From positions 434,001 through 498,000 of the forward strand of contig NZ_CP113054.1 in NCBI RefSeq assembly GCF_026625605.1: 64,000 bases of DNA. The letters run 5' to 3'. Under the pieces are notes generated by a model. That model did not search any database, was not told where the DNA came from, and saw only the letters and a list, made by a program, of their open reading frames with translations. Positions within the stretch are counted from its first letter, which is position 1, and every line of letters begins with the position of its first letter. The translations under genes and the position numbers were made by a program. The stretch comes from Luteolibacter sp. SL250 (GTDB taxonomy: Bacteria > Verrucomicrobiota > Verrucomicrobiia > Verrucomicrobiales > Akkermansiaceae). Of this stretch, positions 24,565 through 31,735 are shown one piece after another.

Positions 24565-24954
24565 TCAGACCACCTTCGCGCCGCGCTCCAGGATCTCCAC
24601 CTCGTAGCCGTCCGGATCCGTCACGAAGGCCATCTTCCGGCCACCGGAGGTGAACTTCTCCCGCCAGCCATCCGGCCAGATCGCGATGCCGGATTTCTCG
24701 ACCCCATCGCAGTACTCCACGATGTCCTCCACGCCCAGCGCGGTGTGCATCAGGTCCTCCGGGCAGGTCGCCGTATAGTCGGGGGAATAGGTCAGCTCGA
24801 GGAACACGTCGTTGCCGGGCAGGTTGAGGAAGGCCAGCTTGTTCCCTTGCGGGGAGTCCTTGAACTCACCCAGTTCGTAGCCCAGTTTTTTGTAGAAATC
24901 GATCGAGGTGTCGAGGTCGCGGACGCGGATGCGGGTGTGGAGGAAACGGATCAT
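24565..24954 (-). CDS. VOC/glyoxalase I-like protein
   Basis: The 129-residue protein matches lactoylglutathione lyase-like VOC proteins: MIRFLHTRIRVRDLDTSIDF at the start, MHTALGVEDI in the middle and TDPDGYEVEILER near the end. His and Glu at these places are the usual metal ligands. The role is probably methylglyoxal detoxification or a related lyase step. The frame can be extended 13 codons upstream, but that extension is translated tandem repeat (MLDVRCSMFH) and is not part of the protein. Confidence 0.82.
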   Translation of the reverse strand: MIRFLHTRIRVRDLDTSIDFYKKLGYELGEFKDSPQGNKLAFLNLPGNDVFLELTYSPDYTATCPEDLMHTALGVEDIVEYCDGVEKSGIAIWPDGWREKFTSGGRKMAFVTDPDGYEVEILERGAKVV

Positions 24955-24965
24955 GGGGGGAAGAT

Positions 24966-25007
24966 GGAACATCGAACATCGAACGTCCAACATCGAACGT
25001 GGAATTG
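24966..25007. repeat. Tandem 7-bp repeat array, consensus near CGAACAT
   Basis: Six heptamers in a row follow the pattern C/G-G-A-A-C-A/G-T, with one C-A-A-C variant and a decayed last unit. The array sits directly upstream of the glyoxalase-like gene. In reverse it encodes the heptad-phase peptide pattern M-L-D-V-R-C-S-M-F seen as false N-termini in related genomes (from memory). Confidence 0.75.
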
Positions 25008-25063
25008 AAGAAATGGTGCCGTGCCTTTCATTCCGGCGTTCAAACTAACTTGCCATCTTGCGG

Positions 25064-25078
25064 CTTTGTGTGGCAAAG
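25064..25078. promoter_or_regulatory. Operator-like CTTTG-N5-CAAAG upstream of the membrane protein
   Basis: GGCTTTG-TGTGG-CAAAGCC is a perfect inverted repeat with 7-bp arms (25062-25080), whose core ends 7 bp before the ATG at 25086. Two further copies of the core lie at 26026 and 26111. It is the candidate binding site of the winged-helix regulator encoded at 25703. Confidence 0.55.
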
Positions 25079-25085
25079 CCTTGTC

Positions 25086-25706
25086 ATGACGACGCGTGAA
25101 GAAGCCGCCGAACAACTGCGGGTGATCCGGACGATGATGGAGCGGGCGACGATCTTCCGCGCCCTCTCCGGGGAGACGGCCCTCATCGGCGGAGCTGCGG
25201 CTCTGGCGGCGGCATGGCTGTCGGAGGGCAAACAGGGCTGGGCATGGGCGGGATGGTGGTTGTTCGGAGCGGCGATGGTCCTGCTGTTCAACGCTTGGCA
25301 GATCTTCCGTGCCAGCTCCTCCCACGCGAAACCGTTCTGGAACACCGGCCTCAAGCTGGCCATCCGCGGGGCGCTGCCCTCCATCGTCGCGGGGGGCTTC
25401 CTTGGTTTGCTTTTTGTCAGGGCGAAGAACGAGCCGGCGGCGGCGTGCCTGTGGAGCCTCCACTACGGCCTGGCGCTGCTCGCCATCCGCGAGTTCGCCC
25501 CACGGTCGATGGTGTGGTTGGGCTGGGCGTTCGTGATCTTCGGGGTGACCAGCCTGGCAGGCGTGGCCCAGGTCGTGGAAAGCATCTCCCGCCTTTCGTA
25601 TATCAACAATGGCTCCCGCCTCATGGCGATTGCGTTCGGGGGCTTTCATCTGATTTATGGGGCTGTGATCGTCACGACGAAAGGCCGTGAGGAATCCGTA
25701 GCATGA
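25086..25706 (+). CDS. Membrane protein paired with a winged-helix regulator
   Basis: The 206-residue protein begins with a soluble helix (MTTREEAAEQLRVIRTMMER) followed by about six hydrophobic segments. I do not recognise a family function. Its last codon overlaps the start of the winged-helix gene in an ATGA arrangement, so the two are translationally coupled. A perfect inverted repeat immediately precedes its start codon. Membrane protein plus small winged-helix regulator pairs are widespread, and the regulator usually controls its own operon. Confidence 0.75.
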   Translation: MTTREEAAEQLRVIRTMMERATIFRALSGETALIGGAAALAAAWLSEGKQGWAWAGWWLFGAAMVLLFNAWQIFRASSSHAKPFWNTGLKLAIRGALPSIVAGGFLGLLFVRAKNEPAAACLWSLHYGLALLAIREFAPRSMVWLGWAFVIFGVTSLAGVAQVVESISRLSYINNGSRLMAIAFGGFHLIYGAVIVTTKGREESVA

Positions 25707-26002
25707 TCGATTTTTCCCAGCTCGACCGCACCATCCACGAAAAAGGCCGTCTCTCGATCATGACGCTGCTGGCTTCGAGGGCGGAGCCATGGGCATTCCA
25801 GGATTTGAAGGGGCAGTTGGACATGTCCGACGGGAACCTCATCACCCACCTCCGCACCCTGGAGAAAGCCGAGTTCATCTCCGGTGAGAAGCTGACCGGA
25901 GACGGCCGTCCCCAGACGCTCTACGCCCTTTCGGATGCGGGAAAGAAGGCCTTTGTCGCCTACCTCGGCGTGCTGGAGCAGATTCTGGATCTGGGCAAGT
26001 GA
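25703..26002 (+). CDS. Small winged-helix transcriptional regulator
   Basis: The 99-residue protein is a single winged-helix domain: a helix-turn-helix near residues 30-60 (FQDLKGQLDMSDGNLITHLR) and a wing in residues 60-80. It resembles the MarR/ArsR-like family that includes HTH_27/HTH_34 entries. It overlaps the membrane protein gene by 4 bp. Inverted repeats CTTTG-N5-CAAAG before the operon, just after it, and before the next gene are its likely sites (inference). Confidence 0.85.
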   Translation: MIDFSQLDRTIHEKGRLSIMTLLASRAEPWAFQDLKGQLDMSDGNLITHLRTLEKAEFISGEKLTGDGRPQTLYALSDAGKKAFVAYLGVLEQILDLGK

Positions 26003-26021
26003 GTTTTCCGCTTGCGCTCAT

Positions 26022-26044
26022 CTAACTTTGTGATGCAAAGTTAG
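26022..26044. promoter_or_regulatory. Operator-like perfect palindrome, 9-bp arms
   Basis: CTAACTTTG-TGATG-CAAAGTTAG is a perfect inverted repeat 20 bp after the winged-helix gene. It is the longest of the three CTTTG-N5-CAAAG sites. It lies where a promoter for the following IspH-like gene would be expected. Confidence 0.6.
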
Positions 26045-26110
26045 ATCATGGCACGCGCGTCCAACCCCGGAGCATCCGAAACCGCCGCGCCCCATTTTTT
26101 TACCCAATTA

Positions 26111-26125
26111 CTTTGTAGGACAAAG
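26111..26125. promoter_or_regulatory. Operator-like CTTTG-N5-CAAAG before the IspH-like gene
   Basis: TTACTTTG-TAGGA-CAAAG ends 5 bp before the ATG at 26131. The TAGGA in its centre may double as the ribosome binding site, so protein binding or RNA pairing could block translation. The same placement is seen at 25064. Confidence 0.55.
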
Positions 26126-26130
26126 AAAAA

Positions 26131-26979
26131 ATGAAAACGATGACGGAACCTTTGGTCAGGCTGGCGCCGGTCTTCGGCATGGATGTCGAGGCCAGGAGCG
26201 CGCTGTGGCAGTTGGAGGAGCTGGCGAAGACCGAGCGGCTCGGGGTTGCCGGGCGTTTCATGCCGGACCCCGGCATCAGCCGCCGGTTGGAGAATGCCGG
26301 GATCACCGAGGATGTGGAGGAAGCGGATTTCTTCCACTTCCGGAAAATCGTGGTTCCCTTCTGTGGCATGTCTCCGCTCCGGCGGAGGGAGTGGGAGAAG
26401 GCGGGGGTGCGGTTGGTGGATCTCACTTCCCCGCAGGTGAAGCGCGCCCAGGTGGCCCTGGGGCTGCTGCGGATGGACGGCGCGCAGCCGCTGGTCATCG
26501 GCAGGCATGCGGACCCGGAGAGCAAGGGTTTGGCGGCCGGCCATCCCGGCACCCGCATCCTGGAGGACACCACGGACACCGCCCGGCTCGTCTTCTCGCC
26601 TTCCTTCGGCGTGGTGTGCCAGACCACCCTTTCCCCGCGGAAGGTTTCGTGGCTCGTCCAACAGCTCCGGCACCGCTATAATGACGCGAAAGTGACGTTC
26701 CTCGATACCCTTTCCCCCGCGATGGCTGCGCGGGAGAGGGCGCTGGAAAAGCTCATGGCGCAGAGCGACCGCGTGGTGATTGTCGGACAGCACGGGGAAG
26801 CCTCGTGTGAGGCGCTTGCGGAAACCGTGTCGAGGAAAGGCAGGACCGCGGAGGTGGTCGCATCCGCCGCGGAGGCCGCCCTCCTGCGGGTGGATGGCGG
26901 GGAACGGGTCGCGCTGACCGCAGGGGCGTTCGCCCTCGACGAGACGATCCGCGCGGTGGCGGACACCCTGGCTGGGTAG
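26131..26979 (+). CDS. IspH-fold protein lacking the iron-sulfur cysteines
   Basis: The 282-residue protein aligns along its length with 4-hydroxy-3-methylbut-2-enyl diphosphate reductase (IspH): the HGVS-like segment PFCGMS, VRLVDLTSPQVKRAQ against VFDATCPLVTKVH, IGRHADPES against IGHAGHPEV, CQTTLS against TQTTLS, and LTAGAF against VTAGAS. All three cluster cysteines are absent: the first is lost in VFGMDV, the second is Ser100, the third lies in DTLSP. Substrate-binding histidines are also changed, while Glu130 and the TTLS threonine remain. It therefore cannot be a normal IspH. A sensor, scaffold or new activity is possible. It follows the winged-helix operon and carries the same operator-like site. 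Confidence 0.7.
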   Translation: MKTMTEPLVRLAPVFGMDVEARSALWQLEELAKTERLGVAGRFMPDPGISRRLENAGITEDVEEADFFHFRKIVVPFCGMSPLRRREWEKAGVRLVDLTSPQVKRAQVALGLLRMDGAQPLVIGRHADPESKGLAAGHPGTRILEDTTDTARLVFSPSFGVVCQTTLSPRKVSWLVQQLRHRYNDAKVTFLDTLSPAMAARERALEKLMAQSDRVVIVGQHGEASCEALAETVSRKGRTAEVVASAAEAALLRVDGGERVALTAGAFALDETIRAVADTLAG

Positions 26980-27117
26980 CGAAGCTCGTGAGAGCTTCGG
27001 CGGGGCGTTGACCCCTCCGCCAATACCGCTCCAGTCTCCGGCGGACATTCCACGAGCAAAGGGGCGTAGGTTTTCAGGGTGCTTCCCCCCAGCCGGAAGT
27101 CTCACGACTTCCGCTAC
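26976..27117. repeat. Palindromic element overlapping the IspH-like stop codon
   Basis: The left end GTAGCGAAGCTCGTGAGAGC and the right end, whose reverse complement is GTAGCGGAAGTCGTGAGACT, pair imperfectly over about 26 bp. The TAG stop codon of the IspH-like gene (26977-26979) is the second to fourth base of the element. The rest of the 195-bp gap before the universal stress gene shows no other signal. Confidence 0.65.
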
Positions 27118-27174
27118 CTTGCCGCTTCATGGCAGGTTGCGTTACCCAGGCAACCGGGTTACCGTCGGGATGCC

Positions 27175-27624
27175 ATGAAAACGATCGTCGCCGCCGTGGA
27201 CTTCTCGAATGCAACACCGGGCGTTCTCGCCACCGCCGGGAAGCTGGCGAAGGCGTTCGGCGCACAGCTCCATCTCATCCACATCATCGAGCCGCAGGTG
27301 CCCTTCACCGCCTACGGCTTCACCCCGGAGGAATTTCCCGCGATGCCGCTCTATGACACGCAGGTGCGCACCCGGGCGGAGAAGAAGCTCCAGGACCTCC
27401 GCCAGGAGCTGGGCGATCTGCCCGGAGTGAACACCCAGCTTGTCGACGGAAGTCCGCTCCACGCGACCATCGACTACGTGGAGCAGACGGGTGCAGATCT
27501 GGTCGTGCTCGGTTCGCACGGCCATGGTGTGGTGGCGTCGCTGCTGCTGGGGAGCGTCGCGGAGGGAATGGTGAGGAAGGCGCTCGTCCCCACGCTCATC
27601 GTTCCCGTCCGGGAGAAGGAATGA
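27175..27624 (+). CDS. Universal stress protein (UspA family)
   Basis: The 149-residue protein starts at MKTIVAAVDFSNATPGVLAT and has the UspA fold with the ATP-binding motif near its end (VVLGSHGHGVVASLLLGSVA then EGMV, fitting G-2x-G-9x-G-S/T). This subgroup binds ATP and responds to stress or starvation. It is convergent with the prolyl oligopeptidase gene, 8 bp apart. Confidence 0.9.
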   Translation: MKTIVAAVDFSNATPGVLATAGKLAKAFGAQLHLIHIIEPQVPFTAYGFTPEEFPAMPLYDTQVRTRAEKKLQDLRQELGDLPGVNTQLVDGSPLHATIDYVEQTGADLVVLGSHGHGVVASLLLGSVAEGMVRKALVPTLIVPVREKE

Positions 27625-27632
27625 CGGGAGGG

Positions 27633-29744
27633 TTATTTCCCCAGCACGTGCTCCAGGAACGCCCATTCGTCCGCGGTGCGGTCGATCGTCTTTGAAAGGG
27701 CGGTGCCTGCTCCGTGACCGGCGCTGGTGTCGATGCGGATGAGCACCGGCGGACCATCCTTCGGCTGGCATTCCTGCAGGCGGGCGGCGAACTTGAAGCT
27801 GTGGGCCGGCACCACCCGGTCATCGTGGTCCGCCGTGGTCACCATCGTGGCGGGATAGCGGGTGCCGGGCTTCAGCGCGTGGTACGGTGAATAGCGGTGG
27901 AGCAGGGGGAAGTCCTCCGCATTGTCAGAGCTGCCGTACTCCTTCTCCCATGCCCAGCCGATGGTGAACTTCTGGAAGCGGAGCATGTCCATCACCCCGA
28001 CCGCGGGGAGCGCCGCGCCGAACAACTCCGGCCGCTGCGTCATGCACGCGCCCACCAGCAGGCCGCCGTTGCTGCCGCCCTGGATCGCGAGGTTGGACGG
28101 CTTCGTGTATCCATCCGCCACCAGCTTCTCCGCCGCGGCGATGAAGTCGTCGAACACGTTCTGCTTGTTCCCCTTCCTGCCCGCTTCATGCCACTCGCGG
28201 CCGTATTCACCGCCACCGCGCAGGTTCACCGTCACGGAGATGCCGCCGCGCTCCAGCCAGACCGCGCGGGAGATGGAGAAGCCGGGCTGCATGTTGATCT
28301 GGAACCCGCCGTAGCCATAGAGCAGCGTCCGGTGGGAACCATCCAGCTTGATCCCCTTTTTGTGGACGATGAACATCGGCACCCGGGTGCCGTCCTTGCT
28401 GGTGAAGAACACCTGCTTCGTCTCATAGGCACTTCCGTCGAAGTCCACCTCCGGCTTCCTCCACAATGTGCTCTCTCCCGTGGCGATGTTGAGGCGGTAC
28501 ACCGACGCCGGTTCCGTGAAGCTGGTGAAGGCATAGAAAACCTCCTTGTCCTCCTGCTTGCCGCCCAGCCCGCCGATGGAGCCGATGCCGGGCAGTTTGA
28601 TCTCCGTTTTCCCGGACCCGTCCGTTTCGAAGCGGTACAGCCGGTCGCTGGCATCCTTCATGTAGACGCAGAGCAGCTTGCCGCCGGACATGCTCACGGT
28701 GTCCAGCAGGTCCCCGGACTGCGGGATGATCTCCTTCCAGGCGGATCTCTCCGGGGTGCGGGTGTCGATCGCGATCACCCGTTTCCGTGGTGCGTCCAGA
28801 TCCGTGTGGAAGTAGAACACGGGGCCGATGTTGCCGATGAAGCCATACTCCGCATCCCCGTCCGGCAGGAGCACGGTGACCGGCGCCTGCGGATCACCCG
28901 CAGGACGGTAGGCTACCCGGTTTTTCGGGTCCGTCCCCTGGGACAGATGGATCAACAGGTAGGCGCCGTCTTCCGTGACCCAGCCGCCCATGCCCCAGCG
29001 CGGCTGGTCCGGCCGCTCATAGACCAGCACGTCCTTTTCCTGCGGAGTACCCAGCGCGTGGAAGTAGAGCTTCTGGTTCTCGTTCACCTGCGTGAGGGCC
29101 GCACCCTCCGGTGGGGTGGGGTAGCGGCTGTAGAAAAACCCGCTGCCATCCTTCGCCCAGGAAATGCCGCTGAACTTCACCCATTTCAGGTGGTCCTCAT
29201 GGTCCTTGCCGGTGGAGACATCGCGCACGCGGATCTCATTCCAGTCACTGCCGCCTCCGGATGTCGCGTAGGCCAGGAGCTTGCCGTCCTCGCTCGGTTC
29301 ATATCGGGACAGGGAAACCGTGCCATCCTTGGAAAAGGCGTTCGGGTCCAGCAGCACGCGCCGCTCCCCCTCCAGCGACGGGGCGGTGTAGAGCACCGCC
29401 TGCTCTTGCAGGCCGCTGTTCATGTTGTAGAACCACTGTCCTCCCTGTTCCTGCGGCAGCCCCATCCGCTCGTAGTTCCACAGATTTTTCAACCGCTCCC
29501 GGATGGCGTCCCGCTGCGGGATGGCGGACAGGTACTTGCCCGTGACCGCGTTCTGGGCGGTCACCCATTCCTTGGTCTCCGGCGCGTTGTCGTCCTCCAG
29601 CCAGCGGTAGGCGTCCTCCACTTTCACTCCATGATAGGTATCGGTGACGGGTTCCTTGCGGGTCGTGGGGTAGATGACGGATTCAGCGTGGAGGGAAGCC
29701 ATGAGCAGGAAAAAGATGCTGGTGGGAAGGAGGCGGTTATCCAT
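27633..29744 (-). CDS. Prolyl oligopeptidase, S9A family, probably exported
   Basis: The 703-residue protein starts at MDNRLLPTSIFFLLMASLHA, a signal peptide. A seven-bladed propeller domain fills about residues 90-440, and the C-terminal hydrolase domain carries Ser558 in GGSNGG, the acid in ADHDDRV (about residue 641) and His677 in SAGHGAG, matching the S9A triad. It cleaves after proline in short peptides, here probably in the periplasm. It is divergent from the amidase-like gene, with 115 bp between. Confidence 0.92.
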   Translation of the reverse strand: MDNRLLPTSIFFLLMASLHAESVIYPTTRKEPVTDTYHGVKVEDAYRWLEDDNAPETKEWVTAQNAVTGKYLSAIPQRDAIRERLKNLWNYERMGLPQEQGGQWFYNMNSGLQEQAVLYTAPSLEGERRVLLDPNAFSKDGTVSLSRYEPSEDGKLLAYATSGGGSDWNEIRVRDVSTGKDHEDHLKWVKFSGISWAKDGSGFFYSRYPTPPEGAALTQVNENQKLYFHALGTPQEKDVLVYERPDQPRWGMGGWVTEDGAYLLIHLSQGTDPKNRVAYRPAGDPQAPVTVLLPDGDAEYGFIGNIGPVFYFHTDLDAPRKRVIAIDTRTPERSAWKEIIPQSGDLLDTVSMSGGKLLCVYMKDASDRLYRFETDGSGKTEIKLPGIGSIGGLGGKQEDKEVFYAFTSFTEPASVYRLNIATGESTLWRKPEVDFDGSAYETKQVFFTSKDGTRVPMFIVHKKGIKLDGSHRTLLYGYGGFQINMQPGFSISRAVWLERGGISVTVNLRGGGEYGREWHEAGRKGNKQNVFDDFIAAAEKLVADGYTKPSNLAIQGGSNGGLLVGACMTQRPELFGAALPAVGVMDMLRFQKFTIGWAWEKEYGSSDNAEDFPLLHRYSPYHALKPGTRYPATMVTTADHDDRVVPAHSFKFAARLQECQPKDGPPVLIRIDTSAGHGAGTALSKTIDRTADEWAFLEHVLGK

Positions 29745-29859
29745 GGGATTGCCGTTGAGCGATACACCAGCCCACCGGGTTGCGACAGGGAAATGGTTCG
29801 CCGCCGCATCCACGATTTTGATCGATTCCCGCAGCGGATGGGGTATTCCCGTGAATGCC

Positions 29860-30807
29860 ATGAAAACCGCATCACTTGCTTTTGGATGGATGGGGGCGCT
29901 GTTGTTGTCCGCCGTGACCCTGGATGCCCGGGACCTCGGGAAGGAATGGGAGTGGGAGGTGAAACGGGTCGGCGAAACGGACTACATCCCGCTCGGAAAA
30001 TTCGGGGAATTCTACGGCTTCGGCGGAATGGAGAGAAACGGTGCGGAGATCCGCTTCGAGGTCGAACGCAAGATCAAGGTGAGCTTCAACGTCGGATCGA
30101 AAGAGTGCGAGTTCAACAAGGTGAAGATCATCCTCAACAGGGAGATCATGGAGGATGGGGGCGAGGTGTTCCTTTCGCGGGAAGATCTCAGCCGTCTCAT
30201 CGACCCCATCTTGCGGCCCGACCAGATTGGAGGTCCCGGGGTGCCGCGTACCGTGATCCTGGATCCCACGGGTGGGGGAGATGCGGCGCTCCATGCCTGG
30301 GAGATCGCCGGGAAGACGAAGACCAAGCTGGAGGAGCGCGGGATCAAGGTCATCATGACCCGTGGAGAGGAAAAGGCCATTGCGGTGGAGGAGCGTGTCG
30401 GTGCAGCCAACGAAGTCCAGGAGCCTGCGGTTTTCGTCAGCATCACTTTCCTGGATGAAAAGGACGGACCGAAGGGGATGCGGACCTCGGTGCTGACGCC
30501 ACCCGCCGAGGAAGCCGCAGATGGAGGCGGGGACAACCCGCGGCTCGGTGCTGCCCTTGGGATCAGCATTCACGGAATCGTCCTGTTTAATCTGAGGGAA
30601 AATACCCAGGACAACGGCCTCTCATCCAGCCGGGATTCCGGCCTCGCGGGCCTCCGGCACCCCGCCATCACGCTGACGGCCGCCAACCTTGCGGATGAAT
30701 ACGAGGCGAGGCTCGCCGCGAATGAAAAATTCCAGGATGCGGTTGCCACCGGGATTGCCACGGGCATTTTCAAATACCAGTTCGGCATAAGTAGGAAACG
30801 GGAGTGA
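29860..30807 (+). CDS. Amidase_3-like protein with lost zinc ligands
   Basis: The 315-residue protein has a signal peptide (MKTASLAFGWMGALLLSAVT) and a segment at about residues 35-120 resembling copper-amine-oxidase N-terminal-like domains found before cell-wall amidases. From residue 130 it follows N-acetylmuramoyl-L-alanine amidase (Amidase_3): TVILDPTGGG for the DPGHGG motif, IKVIMTR, ERVGAAN, and VFVSITF for the SIHAN motif. The two zinc histidines are Gly138 and Thr196, and the C-terminal catalytic Glu appears to be Thr. It probably binds peptidoglycan without cutting it, for example as a regulator. A terminator follows. Confidence 0.7.
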   Translation: MKTASLAFGWMGALLLSAVTLDARDLGKEWEWEVKRVGETDYIPLGKFGEFYGFGGMERNGAEIRFEVERKIKVSFNVGSKECEFNKVKIILNREIMEDGGEVFLSREDLSRLIDPILRPDQIGGPGVPRTVILDPTGGGDAALHAWEIAGKTKTKLEERGIKVIMTRGEEKAIAVEERVGAANEVQEPAVFVSITFLDEKDGPKGMRTSVLTPPAEEAADGGGDNPRLGAALGISIHGIVLFNLRENTQDNGLSSSRDSGLAGLRHPAITLTAANLADEYEARLAANEKFQDAVATGIATGIFKYQFGISRKRE

Positions 30808-30843
30808 TCCCGCCGCAGCGTTCCATACGGCCTGCCGGAAAAG

Positions 30844-30876
30844 AAAAAACCTCCGCCGGTATCCGGTGGAGGTTTT
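30844..30876. terminator. Bidirectional rho-independent terminator
   Basis: CCTCCGCCGG pairs with CCGGTGGAGG (one G-T pair) around a 3-nt loop and is flanked by A-run on the left and T-run on the right. It lies between the convergent amidase-like and L,D-transpeptidase genes and can serve both. Confidence 0.85.
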
Positions 30877-30900
30877 CGTTTAGGAAGTGTGCGGCGTGGC

Positions 30901-31512
30901 TCAGAATTTCCACATCTTGCCCTTCTCCGCGTCCTTGAAGACCTGCGGGCTGAGCATGTAGGAATTCGGCGGGTTATCCAACTTGCTGTCATCCAGCACC
31001 GGCAGGGTTTTGCCGATGGTGGCGTCTTCCGGCTGGCTGGTGGCGACATTGATCGGGGTGCCCACACGGACGAGGTTGAATACCTTCCGCGCGGAGTTCA
31101 GCGGCATGCGGACGCAGCCGTGGGTGGACGGGTAGGGTTTCACGAAGCCCCAGTGCGCACCGTAGGACGGGCTGTAGAACTGGATCCAGTAGGTCATCGG
31201 GTAGCCCGCTCCCGGGCTGCTGACGCGGCGGCGGTTGGCGACCTTGGCCTGGATGGGGAAAGTGCCCTTCGGTGTCGGTGCGGATGCGGTGCCCACACAG
31301 ACCGGCGTGGCGAGCAGGACCTCGCTGCCCTCCACCACATAGAGTTTCTGCGCGCTGGTGCTGATCTTCACCCGGACGGCGGATGGATTCGTCGCCTTCT
31401 TCACCGGAGGGTCGAAGGTGAAGGAACTCTTGGGGCCTTTGGAAACCGGGGCGGTACAGGAACTGAGGAGGGCGGCTGCGGCGGCGAGGAGGAGGCAGGG
31501 GAAGGATTTCAT
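30901..31512 (-). CDS. L,D-transpeptidase, lipoprotein
   Basis: The 203-residue protein starts at MKSFPCLLLAAAAALLSSCT with a lipobox (LSSC, Cys19), so it is an inner- or outer-membrane lipoprotein. The YkuD catalytic domain spans about residues 47-160, with the active-site motif HGCVRM (His131, Cys133). These enzymes make 3-3 peptidoglycan cross-links or attach proteins to the wall. The remaining 223 bp upstream to the next gene show nothing I can support. Confidence 0.9.
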   Translation of the reverse strand: MKSFPCLLLAAAAALLSSCTAPVSKGPKSSFTFDPPVKKATNPSAVRVKISTSAQKLYVVEGSEVLLATPVCVGTASAPTPKGTFPIQAKVANRRRVSSPGAGYPMTYWIQFYSPSYGAHWGFVKPYPSTHGCVRMPLNSARKVFNLVRVGTPINVATSQPEDATIGKTLPVLDDSKLDNPPNSYMLSPQVFKDAEKGKMWKF

Positions 31513-31735
31513 GGTCGGATGCAGATGAGGGATGGGGCTTCCCAAGAGGGGAAGGCGACGGAACATGGTGCCGCAATCAGCGCATTCCGCAAGGAGAAGA
31601 CTGCGGGGAGCCGCACCATCCGGGAGAGACGGGACCATCCCACCGGGCAACTCCTTGCACTCTATGCCCTTGGCAGGTGGGGTTGGGATCTGGTAGCGGT
31701 AGCGGGCGTTTCCAAACCCCCTTCTCCTCCAAGCC

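Noticed and set aside
24955..24993. N-terminal extension MLDVRCSMFH of the glyoxalase-like protein
   Set aside because: It is the translation of the 7-bp tandem repeat; the conserved protein starts at MIRFLHTRI.
24966..25007. Short tandem array as a CRISPR
   Set aside because: The period is 7 bp with no spacers, so it is a simple tandem repeat.
27897..30458. 853-codon open frame antisense to the prolyl oligopeptidase gene
   Set aside because: It spans two true genes on both strands and shows only low-complexity translated GC-rich sequence.
31513..31735. Gap between the L,D-transpeptidase and beta-strand repeat genes
   Set aside because: I looked for RNA hairpins, promoters and small frames and found none that stand out.
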